NCBI GenBank assembly: GCA_964408735.1
Contig: CAYPAX010000005.1
Coordinates: forward strand, 1-64,000
DNA: 64,000 bases
Reading direction: 5' to 3'
Origin: UBA7887 sp964408735
GTDB taxonomy: Bacteria > Pseudomonadota > Alphaproteobacteria > UBA7887
Shown here: piece after piece, positions 39,292-48,589 of the stretch
Position numbering within the stretch: position 1 is the stretch's first letter
How the letters are laid out: each line of letters opens with the position of its first letter
Notes under the pieces: generated by a model
Databases searched by the model: none
What the model saw: only the letters and a program-made list of their open reading frames with translations
Told to the model about the DNA's origin: nothing
Made by a program: the position numbers and the translations under genes

Positions 39292-40893
39292 ATGGAAGAA
39301 CTCATGCGCGATCTGCATCTGCCCGGCCGCTCGAACGTTCATGCCCGCAAGGGCATGGCCGCCACCTCGCACCCGGCGGCGACTCTGGCCGCTCTCGACA
39401 TGCTGCGCGACGGCGGCAACGCCATCGATGCGTCGATCGCTGCTGCCGCCGTCCTTGCCGTCGTCGAGCCGCAATCGACGGGCATCGGCGGCGATGTCTT
39501 TGCGCTCTATGTGCCAGGCGGCAGCGGCGAGGTCATCGCGCTGAACGGCTCGGGCCGCGCGCCTGCCGCGGCCACGGTGGACTGGTACCGCGAGCAGGGC
39601 ATGAGCGAGATCGCCTTTCGCTCGCCGCACGCGGTCTCGATCCCCGGTGCCATCGCGGCCTGGCAGACGCTCTCGGACGACCATGGCAGGCTGGGCCTGC
39701 GCAAGGTTCTGCAGCCCGCCATCGCCCACGCCCGCGACGGCTATGTGGTGCACGAGGTCATCGCCAAGGTCTGGGCCCAGGAATTCGACAAGCTCAACGC
39801 CACGGATGCCGCGCGCCGCACCTTTCTGCCCGAGGCGCGCGCGCCCGTGGCCGGCGAGATCCACCGCCAGCCGCAGCTGGCCGAGACACTGGCCGCGATC
39901 GCCGAGGGCGGCCGCGACGCCTTCTACCAGGGTCCCGTCGGCGAGGATCTGGTGGCATCGTTACAGAGCCACGGCGGCCTACAGACCCTCGACGATTTTG
40001 CCGCCGCGCGGGCCGATTACGTCACGCCGATCAAGACCGACTATCGCGGCGCCACGATCTACGAATGCCCGCCCAACGGCCAGGGCATCGTGGCGCTGAT
40101 GATGCTCAACATGCTCTCGGGCTTCGACATGGCCGGGCTCGATCCCCTCGGCGCTGAGCGTTTTCACCTCGAGGCCGAGGCGGCGCGCCTCGCCTATCGC
40201 GATCGCGATGCGTTGTTGGCCGATCCGGAGCACGCCGAGGTGCCGGCCGAGCATCTGCTCTCGGCGGGCTATGCCGACGATCTGCGCGCGCTGATCTCCC
40301 GCGATCGGGCGATGCCCGACATGCCGCCCCCGGGCACGGCGCCGCACCGCGATACCGTCTATCTCAGCGTCGTCGACGAGGACCGCAACGCGGTCTCCTT
40401 CATCAACTCCCTGTTCCATTCCTGGGGCTCGGGCCTGGTCAGCGAGAAGACCGGGGTGACCTTCCACAATCGCGGCTCGGGCTTCGTCATCGATCCGGAC
40501 CACCCGTGCTGCATCGCGCCGGGCAAGCGGCCGCTGCACACCATCATCCCCGGCATGGCCATGAAGGACGGGCGCGTGATGATGCCCTTCGGCGTCATGG
40601 GCGGGCACTACCAGCCGATCGGTCATGTGCATCTGCTGACCAACATGCTCGACTACGCCATGAGCCCGCAGGAAGCGCTCGATTTCCCGCGCGCCTTCGC
40701 CATCGGCGGCGAGCTGCGCGTCGAGCGCGGATTGCCAGGCGATGTCTGCGAGACCCTGGCCGGCTACGGCCACAATGTTGTCGAGTCGAGCTTCCCCATC
40801 GGCGGCGGCCAGGCAATCACCATCGACTGGGACACCGGCGTGCTGACCGCCGGCTCCGAGCCCCGCAAGGACGGCTGCGCACTGGGCTATTGA
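39292..40893 (+). CDS. Gamma-glutamyltransferase family protein
   Basis: A 533-residue N-terminal-nucleophile hydrolase precursor. The autocleavage site and nucleophile is T355 in HRDTVYLSVVDEDRNAVSFINSLF, which would begin the small subunit. GSGLVSEKTGVTFHNRGSGF and KRPLHTIIPGMAMKDG are further family blocks. The N-terminus GMAATSHPAATLAALDMLRDGGNAIDASIAAA is the standard start of the large subunit, and no signal peptide is visible, unlike many periplasmic GGTs. It could act on glutathione, gamma-glutamyl compounds or acylated beta-lactam-like amides. An in-frame ATG at 39304 is an alternative start. Its end overlaps ispE by 7 bases. Confidence 0.88.
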   Translation: MEELMRDLHLPGRSNVHARKGMAATSHPAATLAALDMLRDGGNAIDASIAAAAVLAVVEPQSTGIGGDVFALYVPGGSGEVIALNGSGRAPAAATVDWYREQGMSEIAFRSPHAVSIPGAIAAWQTLSDDHGRLGLRKVLQPAIAHARDGYVVHEVIAKVWAQEFDKLNATDAARRTFLPEARAPVAGEIHRQPQLAETLAAIAEGGRDAFYQGPVGEDLVASLQSHGGLQTLDDFAAARADYVTPIKTDYRGATIYECPPNGQGIVALMMLNMLSGFDMAGLDPLGAERFHLEAEAARLAYRDRDALLADPEHAEVPAEHLLSAGYADDLRALISRDRAMPDMPPPGTAPHRDTVYLSVVDEDRNAVSFINSLFHSWGSGLVSEKTGVTFHNRGSGFVIDPDHPCCIAPGKRPLHTIIPGMAMKDGRVMMPFGVMGGHYQPIGHVHLLTNMLDYAMSPQEALDFPRAFAIGGELRVERGLPGDVCETLAGYGHNVVESSFPIGGGQAITIDWDTGVLTAGSEPRKDGCALGY

Positions 40894-41771
40894 GGCCTGT
40901 CGAAGAGCGCGGTCGCGGCGCACCACCACTCGGGCCGTGCGGCGGCGATGCTGTGCTTTGCGGCTCTGGCCTGGTCGAGGTCGGCGAACAGGCCGAAGCA
41001 GGTGGCGCCGCTGCCGGACATGCGCGCCAGCAGGCAATCGGGTGCTGCGTCGAGCGCTGCCAGCACATCGGCGATGACCGGCACCAGGCGCCGTGCCGGC
41101 GCTTCCAGGTCATTGCGGCGCTGGCCAAGCGCCGTCGCTAGGTCTGCCGGCGTCCGCGGCATCTTGGCAAAAGGCGCCGGCGGCGAATAGGGGCCTTCGC
41201 GGGCGGCGAAAACAGCCGGTGTTGCGACGGGCACACTAGGGTTGACGAGCAACAGCGCACAAGGCGGCAGTGGCGCGTCGGGCAGTGTCAGGTTTTCACC
41301 GACGCCGCCGAGCACGAGCGGTTGCGAGACCAGACAGGCCGGGACGTCGGCGCCCAGGCCGGCGGCAATGGCATGCCTCTCTTCTGCCGGAAGTGTCACC
41401 TGCCAGAGCCGCGACAACAGGCGCAAGGCCGCCGCCGCGTCGGCCGATCCGCCGCCGATACCGGCGGCGACAGGCAGGGTCTTTTCCAGGGTGATCGCCG
41501 CTTGAGGCTCTATGCCGGCCGCTGTGGCGAGGGCTTGCGCGGCGCGCAACACAAGATTGTCCTCGTCCGCCGTCTCGCCGAGCGCCGAGGCATTGGGTCC
41601 GGTCACAGTTAGGCTGAGCCGGTCATCCGGCACGGCGGTCAGCACATCGCCGAGCGCCGTGAACACCACCAGGCTGTCGAGCAGGTGATAGCCGTCCTCG
41701 CGGCGGCCGGTGACGTGCAGATGCAGATTGACCTTGGCCGGTGCCGGCTCGCTGAGGCGACCTGGAGTCAG
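40887..41771 (-). CDS. ispE: 4-diphosphocytidyl-2-C-methyl-D-erythritol kinase
   Basis: A GHMP kinase of the MEP isoprenoid pathway, phosphorylating CDP-methylerythritol at the 2-hydroxyl. The ATP-loop LPVAAGIGGGSADAAAALRLL and the C-terminal ARMSGSGATCFGLF are diagnostic. The essential N-terminal segment PAPAKVNLHLHVTGRREDGYHLLDSL is also encoded, but no ATG, GTG or TTG precedes it in frame. The CTG at 41771, 2 bases after the TPR gene's stop and 9 bases after GAGGA, gives a normal 294-residue protein and is the chosen start. A GTG at 41669 would delete the catalytic lysine/asparagine segment and cannot be right. Confidence 0.85.
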   Translation of the reverse strand: MTPGRLSEPAPAKVNLHLHVTGRREDGYHLLDSLVVFTALGDVLTAVPDDRLSLTVTGPNASALGETADEDNLVLRAAQALATAAGIEPQAAITLEKTLPVAAGIGGGSADAAAALRLLSRLWQVTLPAEERHAIAAGLGADVPACLVSQPLVLGGVGENLTLPDAPLPPCALLLVNPSVPVATPAVFAAREGPYSPPAPFAKMPRTPADLATALGQRRNDLEAPARRLVPVIADVLAALDAAPDCLLARMSGSGATCFGLFADLDQARAAKHSIAAARPEWWCAATALFDRPQ

Positions 41772-41773
41772 GT

Positions 41774-43576
41774 CTAAAGGTCCTCGGGTCGGTCGCCCGG
41801 CAGCGGCAGCGGGGCGAGGCCGTTGGCGATCTTCTCGCGCAGGCTATCGGCGACCTCGGTATCGGGCTCGAAGGAAAGCGCGCGGCGCCATTGGAAGCGC
41901 GCTTCCTCGCGCCGGCCGACCCGCCACAGCCCGTCGGCATAATGGTCGATGATGACCGGGTCCGAAGGCCGCAGCTCCGCGGCGCGCTCCAGCTGCTCTG
42001 CCGCCCCTTCGAAGTCGCCCAGCTGATAGAGCACCCAGCCCAGGCTATCGACGATATAGCCGTCGTTGGGCCGCTGCTCGACAGCGCTTTCGATCATCGC
42101 CCGGGCACGGTCGAGATAGAGGCCCTTCTCGACCCAGCTGTAGCCGAGATAGTTGAGCACCAGGGGCTGGTCCGGCTCGAGCTCAAGCGCCTGCAGGAAA
42201 TCCGCTTCGGCGCGCGGCCATTGCTTCGAGCGCTCGAGGGCGATACCGCGGGCATAGAGCAGCGTCCAATGGCGCTGGTCGAGGGTGGGGATGCGCGCCA
42301 GCGCCAGATCATAAGCCTCGACCGCATCCTCCCAGCGGCTGCGGCTGCGCATCATGTCGCCGAGGGTGATCAACGGATCCGCGCGCTCGGGACGCTCCAG
42401 CGCCATGCGCCGCAAATGCTCGGCTGCCTCGTCGATACGCTCCAGCTCCGCCAGTGCACCGGCCGCGCGCAGGCGCAAATGCCAGGTCAAGGCGTCGCTC
42501 TCGGTGGGCGAGGTGTAGGCCTCGACGGCCTCCTCATAGCGCTCGGTCGCGGCCATGATATCGCCGAGCATCATCAGGCTGGCATCCATATCCGGGCGCA
42601 GATAGAGCGCCATCTGGGTGTAGGCCAACGCCGCCTCCACGGCGTTCTCCTGGAACAGCGAAGCGGCGATACCGTAGAAGACCTCGGCATAGCCCTCGGC
42701 GCTGTCGGCCACCAGCAGCGTCGGTGGCTCGTCCGTCACCAGCCTGCCGTAGGCTTGGTCGAGGAAGGTGGTGTCGGGATTCTGCTCGACATAGGAATCG
42801 TATATCGCACGTGCTTCGTCGTTGCGATCCGAGCGCTGGAAGAAACCCGCTGCGGCAAGCACCACCCGCAGCGAGCCGCCGCGCAGCGCGCTGAGCGCCC
42901 CAGCATAGCCGTTCTCGGTCTCCTGTTTGTGTCCGAGGATCTCGCCGATCAGCCCGGTGTGGAAGTCGTGGGTGCTGGCGAAAGCCGAGGTCTTGCCGAG
43001 CTCGCCCAGCGCCGCCATCGGATCGCCCGCCTCCGAGCCGACCAGGGTCCAGGCTGTCAGCAAGGGGATGAGATATTTGTTGAGCCCCGACATCGGCGCG
43101 TCGTTGAGATGGCCGAGGGCGGCAGGCCTGTCGCCCTTGCCGATGGCATCGACTGCCAGCGCAATGCCGGCAATGCGCGTTTCCTCGTCGACTTTCTGCA
43201 GGCGTAACGCATAGTCGACCGCACCCGCCATGTCGCGCTCGGACAGCGATGCCGTCAGGGCTTGGGCCAGCAGTTCAGGATTGGCGGGGTCGTCGGCCAG
43301 CACCCGGGCGACGTAATGGGCGATGGCGGCGCTGTCGTGGTTGCGCCGCGCGTGACGTGCCGCGAGATAGCTGCCGAGACCGGATGTTGCGGCGGGCAGG
43401 TCGCCATTGCCGGCTGCCGGAGCGACAGCGTCGGCGATATTGGCTTCGCCGGTCGCCTCGCCATTGCCGCCATTGCCGCCGCATCCCGCCACCAGAGCCG
43501 CGACGGCAAACAGGGCCGCTAGCGTTGGCGACGCGGGGCGTCGGCGCTTCGTGGTGGATATGACCAGGGAGCCCAT
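41774..43576 (-). CDS. TPR-repeat lipoprotein
   Basis: A 600-residue protein with a lipoprotein signal: a basic start, a hydrophobic core and the lipobox LVAGC, with the cysteine at about residue 32. After a low-complexity GGNGGNGEATGEAN linker there are many helical hairpins of TPR type, clearest in the C-terminal half (AEADFLQALELEPDQPLVLNYLGYS and AIESAVEQRPNDGYIVDSLGWVLYQLGDFEGA). It is probably anchored in the outer membrane and acts as a scaffold. Alphaproteobacteria often have such a TPR gene directly before ispE. ATG 43576 is chosen because it starts the signal peptide. Confidence 0.85.
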   Translation of the reverse strand: MGSLVISTTKRRRPASPTLAALFAVAALVAGCGGNGGNGEATGEANIADAVAPAAGNGDLPAATSGLGSYLAARHARRNHDSAAIAHYVARVLADDPANPELLAQALTASLSERDMAGAVDYALRLQKVDEETRIAGIALAVDAIGKGDRPAALGHLNDAPMSGLNKYLIPLLTAWTLVGSEAGDPMAALGELGKTSAFASTHDFHTGLIGEILGHKQETENGYAGALSALRGGSLRVVLAAAGFFQRSDRNDEARAIYDSYVEQNPDTTFLDQAYGRLVTDEPPTLLVADSAEGYAEVFYGIAASLFQENAVEAALAYTQMALYLRPDMDASLMMLGDIMAATERYEEAVEAYTSPTESDALTWHLRLRAAGALAELERIDEAAEHLRRMALERPERADPLITLGDMMRSRSRWEDAVEAYDLALARIPTLDQRHWTLLYARGIALERSKQWPRAEADFLQALELEPDQPLVLNYLGYSWVEKGLYLDRARAMIESAVEQRPNDGYIVDSLGWVLYQLGDFEGAAEQLERAAELRPSDPVIIDHYADGLWRVGRREEARFQWRRALSFEPDTEVADSLREKIANGLAPLPLPGDRPEDL

Positions 43577-43717
43577 CGGGCAAAGCCTCGCATTGGCGTT
43601 GAATTGTCCTATTACATAGCCATCCCCGACGGCGAAGTCCACGCGGGCAGAGGTTGACCTTTGCGTGACTTTGGCGCAAAAGAGCGCCCGCAGCCGCCCC
43701 AGGAGAAGAATGAGACT

Positions 43718-43909
43718 ATGGCCAGCAAGAACAATCCGGCTCGGCGTCAGCGCCAGAGCGCCGACAAGGACTACCAGGGCAAGAAGGTGAAGCCGGTGCT
43801 TTATGTCGGCTCCTTCGTCGGCCATGGCCGCTATATCGCGGCCCAGGACGAAGGCGGCAAGCTGGTCAAGGACACGGCCGGCAAGCCGATCCCCTTCAGC
43901 GCCATCTGA
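43718..43909 (+). CDS. Small conserved-looking protein, 63 aa
   Basis: An ATG at 43718 follows AGGAGAAG, an excellent ribosome site. The 63-residue product has a basic, glutamine-rich N-terminus (MASKNNPARRQRQSADKDYQ) and a compact beta-rich end (KPVLYVGSFVGHGRYIAAQDEGG, then KPIPFSAI). There is no membrane segment or signal. I do not recognise the family; the basic start could bind nucleic acid. The uracil-DNA glycosylase gene begins 10 bases after its stop, so the two are probably one operon. Confidence 0.65.
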   Translation: MASKNNPARRQRQSADKDYQGKKVKPVLYVGSFVGHGRYIAAQDEGGKLVKDTAGKPIPFSAI

Positions 43910-43919
43910 TCCCGCGACC

Positions 43920-44726
43920 ATGGCCGGACAGGCGAGCGGCGATCATGCCGGCGCGCTGTCCGCGCTTGCCTGGCAGGTTGCCGCCGGTGCCGACGAGGCA
44001 CTCGACGATACGCCGCGCAACCGCCTGATCGCGGCGAAAGAGCCGGCCCCCGAACCTGAGGCACGGCCAGCCGCGCCTGTGAACGCGCTGACGCCCACCA
44101 ATGCTCTGATCGACCACGCCCGCGCTGCCGCCGAAGCGGCCGATAGCGTTGCCGCATTGGCCGCCGCGGTGGCGGCTTTCGATGGCTGTGCCTTGAAGAA
44201 AACCGCCAAGAACACCGTCTTCGCCGATGGCAATCCGCAAGCCGATCTGATGCTGATCGGCGAGGCGCCTGGCGCCGAAGAGGACCGCCGCGGCCTGCCG
44301 TTCGTCGGCAAGGCCGGCCAGCTGCTCGATCGCATGCTGGCGGCGATCGGGCGCGACCGCGACAGCGCCTATATCACCAACATGCTGTTCTGGCGCCCGC
44401 CCGGCAACCGCTCGCCGAGCCCTGAGGAAATTGCGCTCTGCCGCCCCTTCGTCGATCGCCACATGGCGCTGGTGCGTCCGCGGCTTGTGGTTTGCGTCGG
44501 TGGGATTTCCGCCAAGGCATTGCTCGATCGCACGGAAGGCATCACGCGGTTGCGCGGCAAATGGTACGAGATCGCGCCTCCGGGCTGCGAGGCCATTGCC
44601 GCCACGGCCATGTTCCATCCGGCCTACCTGTTGCGCCAGCCGGCCCAAAAGAGACTGGCCTGGCGAGACCTCTTGGCGATTCGCGACAAGCTTGGCGAAA
44701 GCACGGCAAAACACGAAAAAAAGTGA
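43920..44726 (+). CDS. Family 4 uracil-DNA glycosylase
   Basis: A 268-residue repair enzyme that removes uracil from DNA. After a variable alanine-rich N-terminal region of about 85 residues, the catalytic domain shows FDGCALKKTAKNTVFADGNPQADLMLIGEAPGAEEDRRGLPFVGKAGQLLDRML. It continues with YITNMLFWRPPGNRSPSPEEIALCRPF and the motif C-like FHPAYLLRQPAQKR with the DNA-intercalating loop. Cysteines in GCALK, LCRPF and VVCVGG are candidates for the [4Fe-4S] cluster typical of family 4. It may be mainly constitutive and sits alone apart from the small gene upstream. Confidence 0.9.
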   Translation: MAGQASGDHAGALSALAWQVAAGADEALDDTPRNRLIAAKEPAPEPEARPAAPVNALTPTNALIDHARAAAEAADSVAALAAAVAAFDGCALKKTAKNTVFADGNPQADLMLIGEAPGAEEDRRGLPFVGKAGQLLDRMLAAIGRDRDSAYITNMLFWRPPGNRSPSPEEIALCRPFVDRHMALVRPRLVVCVGGISAKALLDRTEGITRLRGKWYEIAPPGCEAIAATAMFHPAYLLRQPAQKRLAWRDLLAIRDKLGESTAKHEKK

Positions 44727-44837
44727 CCGCCAAGTCTTGGGGGCACTTCTCAGGCGCCTCCGGCAGTCAGCTGAATTTGCTTCGATAATTTCCGTTCGGT
44801 CCGATTTGGCAACGAATTTGCGGACCGTTCCATGTTC

Positions 44838-44866
44838 TTGCGGCCCTCGCCGGTCCCGACTATAAG
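44838..44866 (+). promoter_or_regulatory. Sigma-70-type promoter of the lytic transglycosylase gene
   Basis: TTGCGG (44838-44843) and TATAAG (44861-44866) are separated by 17 bases and lie 45 bases ahead of the GTG start at 44912. Confidence 0.5.
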
Positions 44867-44911
44867 ACGCGTTCATTTTCGACGTATTTTAGGCAAATTT
44901 GGGGTTCCGGC

Positions 44912-46723
44912 GTGGCGCTTGTGGCGAAAGTTCGGTCGGCGGCAGCAATTGTGGCGCTCGTGATGGCGCTCGGTAGCGCCAGTGCGAACGCCCAGGACGG
45001 CGCAGCGGAAGAACGTTTCGCGGCGCTTGGCGGCGCCGTGGTGGCGCTGGATCGGGTCGCCCGCCTGCCTGCGATATTGAGCCGCCGGGACCAGGAGCGC
45101 TACCGGCAAATATTCGCTCTTCAGGAGGATGGCGCGTGGGATGACGCGGACACACTGATCGCGACGCTCGACGACCCGGTGCTGATGGGTCATGTGCTGT
45201 TCCAGCGCTACATGCACCCGACCAAATACCGCTCATCCTATGACGAGCTTGCCGGCTGGTTGCAGCTTTATGCGGACCACCCTGGGGCGGCGCGCATCCA
45301 TCGCCTGGCCTTGCGGCGCCAGCCCGCGGGCGCCGCGGCGCCGCGCGAACCGGTGGCGGGCACGCTGAGAGGCATTGGCGAGATCGGCGACTATGTCGAG
45401 CCGGCCCTGCCGCGCCTCGATCTCGATCGCAACCAGCGCAAGGCTGCCAAGGCCATTCGCCGCGAGGTCTTGCGGCTGGTGCGCAAGGGCAAGCCCGACC
45501 AGGCCGAGGCGCGGCTTGGCGGCGCGGGCGTTGCAGGTCTGTTGAGCGCGGCGGAGCAGGACGCCCTGGCGGCCACTGTCGCGCGGGGCTACTTCGTTGC
45601 CGGACGCAGCGGCGATGCGCGTGCCATTGCCGAGCCGGCCGCAGAGCGTTCAGGCGCCCATGTCGGCGAAGCGCGCTGGGTTGCCGGGCTTGCGGCCTGG
45701 CGTCTCGACGATATCGCCGGTGCGTTGCCGCATTTCGCCAAGCTTGCGGAATCGACCTCGGACCCGATCTTGATATCCGGCGGGGCCTACTGGGCCGCGC
45801 GCGCCTTCACCCGCCAGGGCAATGCGGCTGCCGCCACGCGCATGCTGCGTCTCGCTGCGGCGCATCCGCGCACCATCTACGGCCAGCTCGCGCAAGCCTC
45901 GTTGTTCGAGGCGCCTGATTTTTCCTGGGAGCCGGCTCGTCTCAACCAGGCAATGCTCGAGAGTCTGCAAAGCGCGCCAGGCACGCGCCGTGCCATCGCC
46001 CTTGCCGAGGCGGGCAAGACAGCGCTGGCCGAACAGGAAGGCCGCAAGCTCTATGCCCGGCTAGGGCGAGAGGCGGCACCGGCCGTATTGGCGCTCGCGG
46101 ACGCCCTGGCCTTGCCCGGCATCCAGATCCGCCTTGGCAGCCAGCTTGCCGTAGCGGATGGCAGGCGGCATTTGCGCGCCCTCTACCCGGTGCCGAACTG
46201 GCAGCCGGCGGGTGGTTTTCGCGTCGACCAGGCTTTGATCCTGGCTCTCGTGCGCCAGGAATCGACCTTTGATTCCCGTGCCCGCAGCAGTGCCGGCGCC
46301 CGTGGCCTGATGCAGCTCATGCCGCGCACGGCAGCCTATATTGCAGACGACCGCCGTTATGCAAGTGGCGCAGCAGACGCCCTATTCGCACCTAGGCTCA
46401 ATCTGTCGCTGGGGCAGAAATATGTGCGCTACCTGCTCGAACACGACCGTGTCGAGGGCAATTTGCTGCATTTGCTGGCGGCCTACAACGCCGGCCCTGG
46501 ACGGCTCGGCAAGTGGCTGGCGCGAATGGACGGCGAGGACGACCCGCTGATGTTCATCGAGAGCCTGCCCTCGCGCGAGACCCGGCGCTTCATCCGGCAT
46601 GTGCTGGCGAATCTGTGGATCTACCGCCACCGTCTTGGCGAGCGGGCGCACAGCCTTAACGCCCTCGTGGCGGGCCGCTGGCCCATTCTTGAAGAACCGG
46701 GCGAGCTGGCTGACGCCCGTTAA
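44912..46723 (+). CDS. Soluble lytic murein transglycosylase (Slt family)
   Basis: A 603-residue exported peptidoglycan-cleaving enzyme. A signal peptide (AAAIVALVMALGSASANA) is followed by a long alpha-superhelical region (about residues 30-420) as in Slt70. A lysozyme-like catalytic domain then begins, with LILALVRQESTFDSRARSSAGARGLMQLMPRTA near residue 445; the glutamate in RQES is the catalytic acid. LLAAYNAGPGRLGKWL and ESLPSRETRRFIRHVLANLWIYR complete the SLT domain. It produces 1,6-anhydromuropeptides. Start GTG 44912 is taken; a second GTG three codons later is possible. Confidence 0.9.
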   Translation: MALVAKVRSAAAIVALVMALGSASANAQDGAAEERFAALGGAVVALDRVARLPAILSRRDQERYRQIFALQEDGAWDDADTLIATLDDPVLMGHVLFQRYMHPTKYRSSYDELAGWLQLYADHPGAARIHRLALRRQPAGAAAPREPVAGTLRGIGEIGDYVEPALPRLDLDRNQRKAAKAIRREVLRLVRKGKPDQAEARLGGAGVAGLLSAAEQDALAATVARGYFVAGRSGDARAIAEPAAERSGAHVGEARWVAGLAAWRLDDIAGALPHFAKLAESTSDPILISGGAYWAARAFTRQGNAAAATRMLRLAAAHPRTIYGQLAQASLFEAPDFSWEPARLNQAMLESLQSAPGTRRAIALAEAGKTALAEQEGRKLYARLGREAAPAVLALADALALPGIQIRLGSQLAVADGRRHLRALYPVPNWQPAGGFRVDQALILALVRQESTFDSRARSSAGARGLMQLMPRTAAYIADDRRYASGAADALFAPRLNLSLGQKYVRYLLEHDRVEGNLLHLLAAYNAGPGRLGKWLARMDGEDDPLMFIESLPSRETRRFIRHVLANLWIYRHRLGERAHSLNALVAGRWPILEEPGELADAR

Positions 46724-46735
46724 GGAGCCTCCACC

Positions 46736-47272
46736 ATGTCCAAGATCGATTCACCGCGACCTTTCCTCGCGGTCAACATCGCTATTCTCACGGTGTCCGA
46801 CAGTCGCACCTTGGAAGACGACAGATCCGGCCAGACCCTGGTCGATCGCCTGCAAGGGGCGGGGCACAACTTGGCCGATCGCGCCATCGTCACCGACGAT
46901 ATTCCGGCGATTACGGACAAATTGAAGGAATGGATCGCCGATCCAGAGGTCGATGCCGTCATCGCCACGGGCGGCACGGGTGTCACCGGGCGCGATGTCA
47001 CGCCGGAGGCCTTCGAGGCGGTCTACGAGAAGGCGGTGCCGGGCTTCGGCGAGCTCTTCCGCATGCTCTCCTACGAGAAGATCAAGACCTCGACCATCCA
47101 GTCGCGCGCCACCGCGGGCGTGGCCGGCGGCACCTATCTGTTTGCGGTTCCGGGCTCGCCCGGCGCCTGCAAGGACGCCTGGGACGACATCCTCGTCCAG
47201 CAGCTCGACAGCCGCCACATGCCGTGCAATTTCGTCGAGCTGATGCCGCGCCTCATGGAAGGCCTGCAATAG
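46736..47272 (+). CDS. moaB: Molybdenum cofactor biosynthesis protein MoaB
   Basis: A 178-residue MoaB/MogA-fold protein that binds molybdopterin and adenylylates it in Moco synthesis. NIAILTVSDSRTLEDDRSGQTL opens the fold. DAVIATGGTGVTGRDVTPEAF near residue 78 is the MPT-binding loop, and FRMLSYEKIKTSTIQSRATAGVAGGTYLFAVPGSPGACKDAW follows. Moco is needed by the molybdenum hydroxylase at 10.4-13.1 kb, though the genes are far apart. It starts 12 bases after the transglycosylase stop behind AAGGAG. Its last 20 bases overlap the convergent glycosyltransferase gene. Confidence 0.93.
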   Translation: MSKIDSPRPFLAVNIAILTVSDSRTLEDDRSGQTLVDRLQGAGHNLADRAIVTDDIPAITDKLKEWIADPEVDAVIATGGTGVTGRDVTPEAFEAVYEKAVPGFGELFRMLSYEKIKTSTIQSRATAGVAGGTYLFAVPGSPGACKDAWDDILVQQLDSRHMPCNFVELMPRLMEGLQ

Positions 47273-47831
47273 CGCGCCGAAAGGCCGCCGCGTCGTCCAC
47301 GTCTTCCAAGGTCTCCAACAGCGCCACGCGCAGCGGCGCGAGCGCTTTCCGCGTCATCGCCAACGTATCGGGCTCTGACCAGGCGATGCCGCGAAACGGA
47401 TTGTGCCGTGGCGGCTTGCGGAACCCCACCAGGTAGAATCCACCATCCGCCGCTGGGCCCAACACTGCACCGGCCTGTCCGAGGGCGCGAAATGCCGCGC
47501 TGATGTGATACGCGCGCAAGCCCGGTATATCGCTTCCCACCAGCACCACCGGCCCCCGCAGCTCGCGAAACGGCCGTGCCATGCGCTGGCCGAGATCGCC
47601 CGGACCCTGGCGACGTCGCGGGATGCCTCGTGGCCAGAAGGCGCTGTGCAGATCCGCATCCGGCGTAATGGCAAGCCAGGTCCGCCAAGGCCCTGCGGCA
47701 ATTTCATTGATCGTCGTCGCGCTGAGGCGGCGATAGAAGCGCGTCGCCGCGGCCTGGCCGATGCTGAGGCCGAGGCGAGTCTTGACCGCTCCCAGGCGCG
47801 GCGCTTTGACGAAGATCACCAGGTGCCGCAT
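47253..47831 (-). CDS. TIGR04282/DUF2064-type glycosyltransferase-like protein
   Basis: A 192-residue nucleotide-diphospho-sugar transferase-fold protein. FVKAPRLGAVKTRLGLSIG at the N-terminus and GPVVLVGSDIPGLRAYHISAAF with AVLGPAADGGFYLVGF in the middle are the DUF2064 signatures. The family was named 'rSAM/selenodomain-associated transferase 1' because it occurs beside certain radical SAM genes; here it pairs with its usual partner (transferase 2) upstream with a one-base TGATG overlap, and a radical SAM gene is divergent. Substrate unknown. Confidence 0.85.
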   Translation of the reverse strand: MRHLVIFVKAPRLGAVKTRLGLSIGQAAATRFYRRLSATTINEIAAGPWRTWLAITPDADLHSAFWPRGIPRRRQGPGDLGQRMARPFRELRGPVVLVGSDIPGLRAYHISAAFRALGQAGAVLGPAADGGFYLVGFRKPPRHNPFRGIAWSEPDTLAMTRKALAPLRVALLETLEDVDDAAAFRRAIAGLP

Positions 47832-48511
47832 CAGCCGTAGAGCCGTGCGATGAGGCGCGGCGGCAGGCCGAGGAAATAGAGCCCCAGGCAGGTAAGATTT
47901 CGCAGGACCCGCGGCACCAGGCCGGACTGCTGATAGCGCCGGCCAGATGTGAGCATGGCCGAACCGAGTAGCGTCAGGCGCGCGCGGCCGATACGGCGCA
48001 CCAGATCCACGTCCTCCATCAAAGGCAGTGGGCGATAGCCGCCAAGCTCGTGATAGAGCGATCTGGAGATGAGGAGCCCCTGATCGCCGTAGGGCAGGGC
48101 CAGAACCCGGCTGCGCCAAGCTACCGTGCGCTCGAGGCGCCGTGCCGTCGACCCCGGGAGATCGACGGCAAAGCGGAACGCCGCGGCGCGCTGGGAATTG
48201 TCAGCTGCGGTAACGAAGCCCGCGACGTCGTTCAGCCATTCCCCCTGGGGCACGGTGTCGGCGTGCAGGAACAGGAACCAGTCGCCGCTCGCCGCTCCGG
48301 CACCTGTGGCAAGCTGATGGCCCCGGCCGCGCGGCGCCTCGACCACTCGCGCACCGACAGCCTTGGCGCACGCCCTTGTGGCATCGCTCGAGCCGCCGTC
48401 GGCAACCACCACCTCCGCCGCGCCAAGCGCCGCCAAGGTCGCGGGCAGGGTTTCCGCGGCGTTCAGTGTCGGGATCACGACGCTGACACCAAGCTTATCC
48501 AATGTGCTCAT
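47831..48511 (-). CDS. TIGR04283-type family 2 glycosyltransferase
   Basis: A 226-residue GT-A-fold glycosyltransferase. VSVVIPTLNAAETLPATLAAL near residue 9 binds the nucleotide. VVVADGGSSDATRACAKAVGARVVEAPRGRGHQLATGA and FLFLHADTVPQ (DxD-like HAD) continue the fold, and PLMEDVDLVRRIGR supplies the catalytic acidic pair. This matches 'rSAM/selenodomain-associated transferase 2'. A C-terminal hydrophobic stretch (LRNLTCLGLYFLGLPPRLI) may touch the membrane. First gene of the two-gene unit with the DUF2064 protein. Confidence 0.87.
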   Translation of the reverse strand: MSTLDKLGVSVVIPTLNAAETLPATLAALGAAEVVVADGGSSDATRACAKAVGARVVEAPRGRGHQLATGAGAASGDWFLFLHADTVPQGEWLNDVAGFVTAADNSQRAAAFRFAVDLPGSTARRLERTVAWRSRVLALPYGDQGLLISRSLYHELGGYRPLPLMEDVDLVRRIGRARLTLLGSAMLTSGRRYQQSGLVPRVLRNLTCLGLYFLGLPPRLIARLYG

Positions 48512-48589
48512 CGCCGCCAGCCTACAACTTGTCCGGCGCGTAGCGTAATCGTTCTTGTTATGTTCTCAGCGATTTGCTACCGTGCACGC

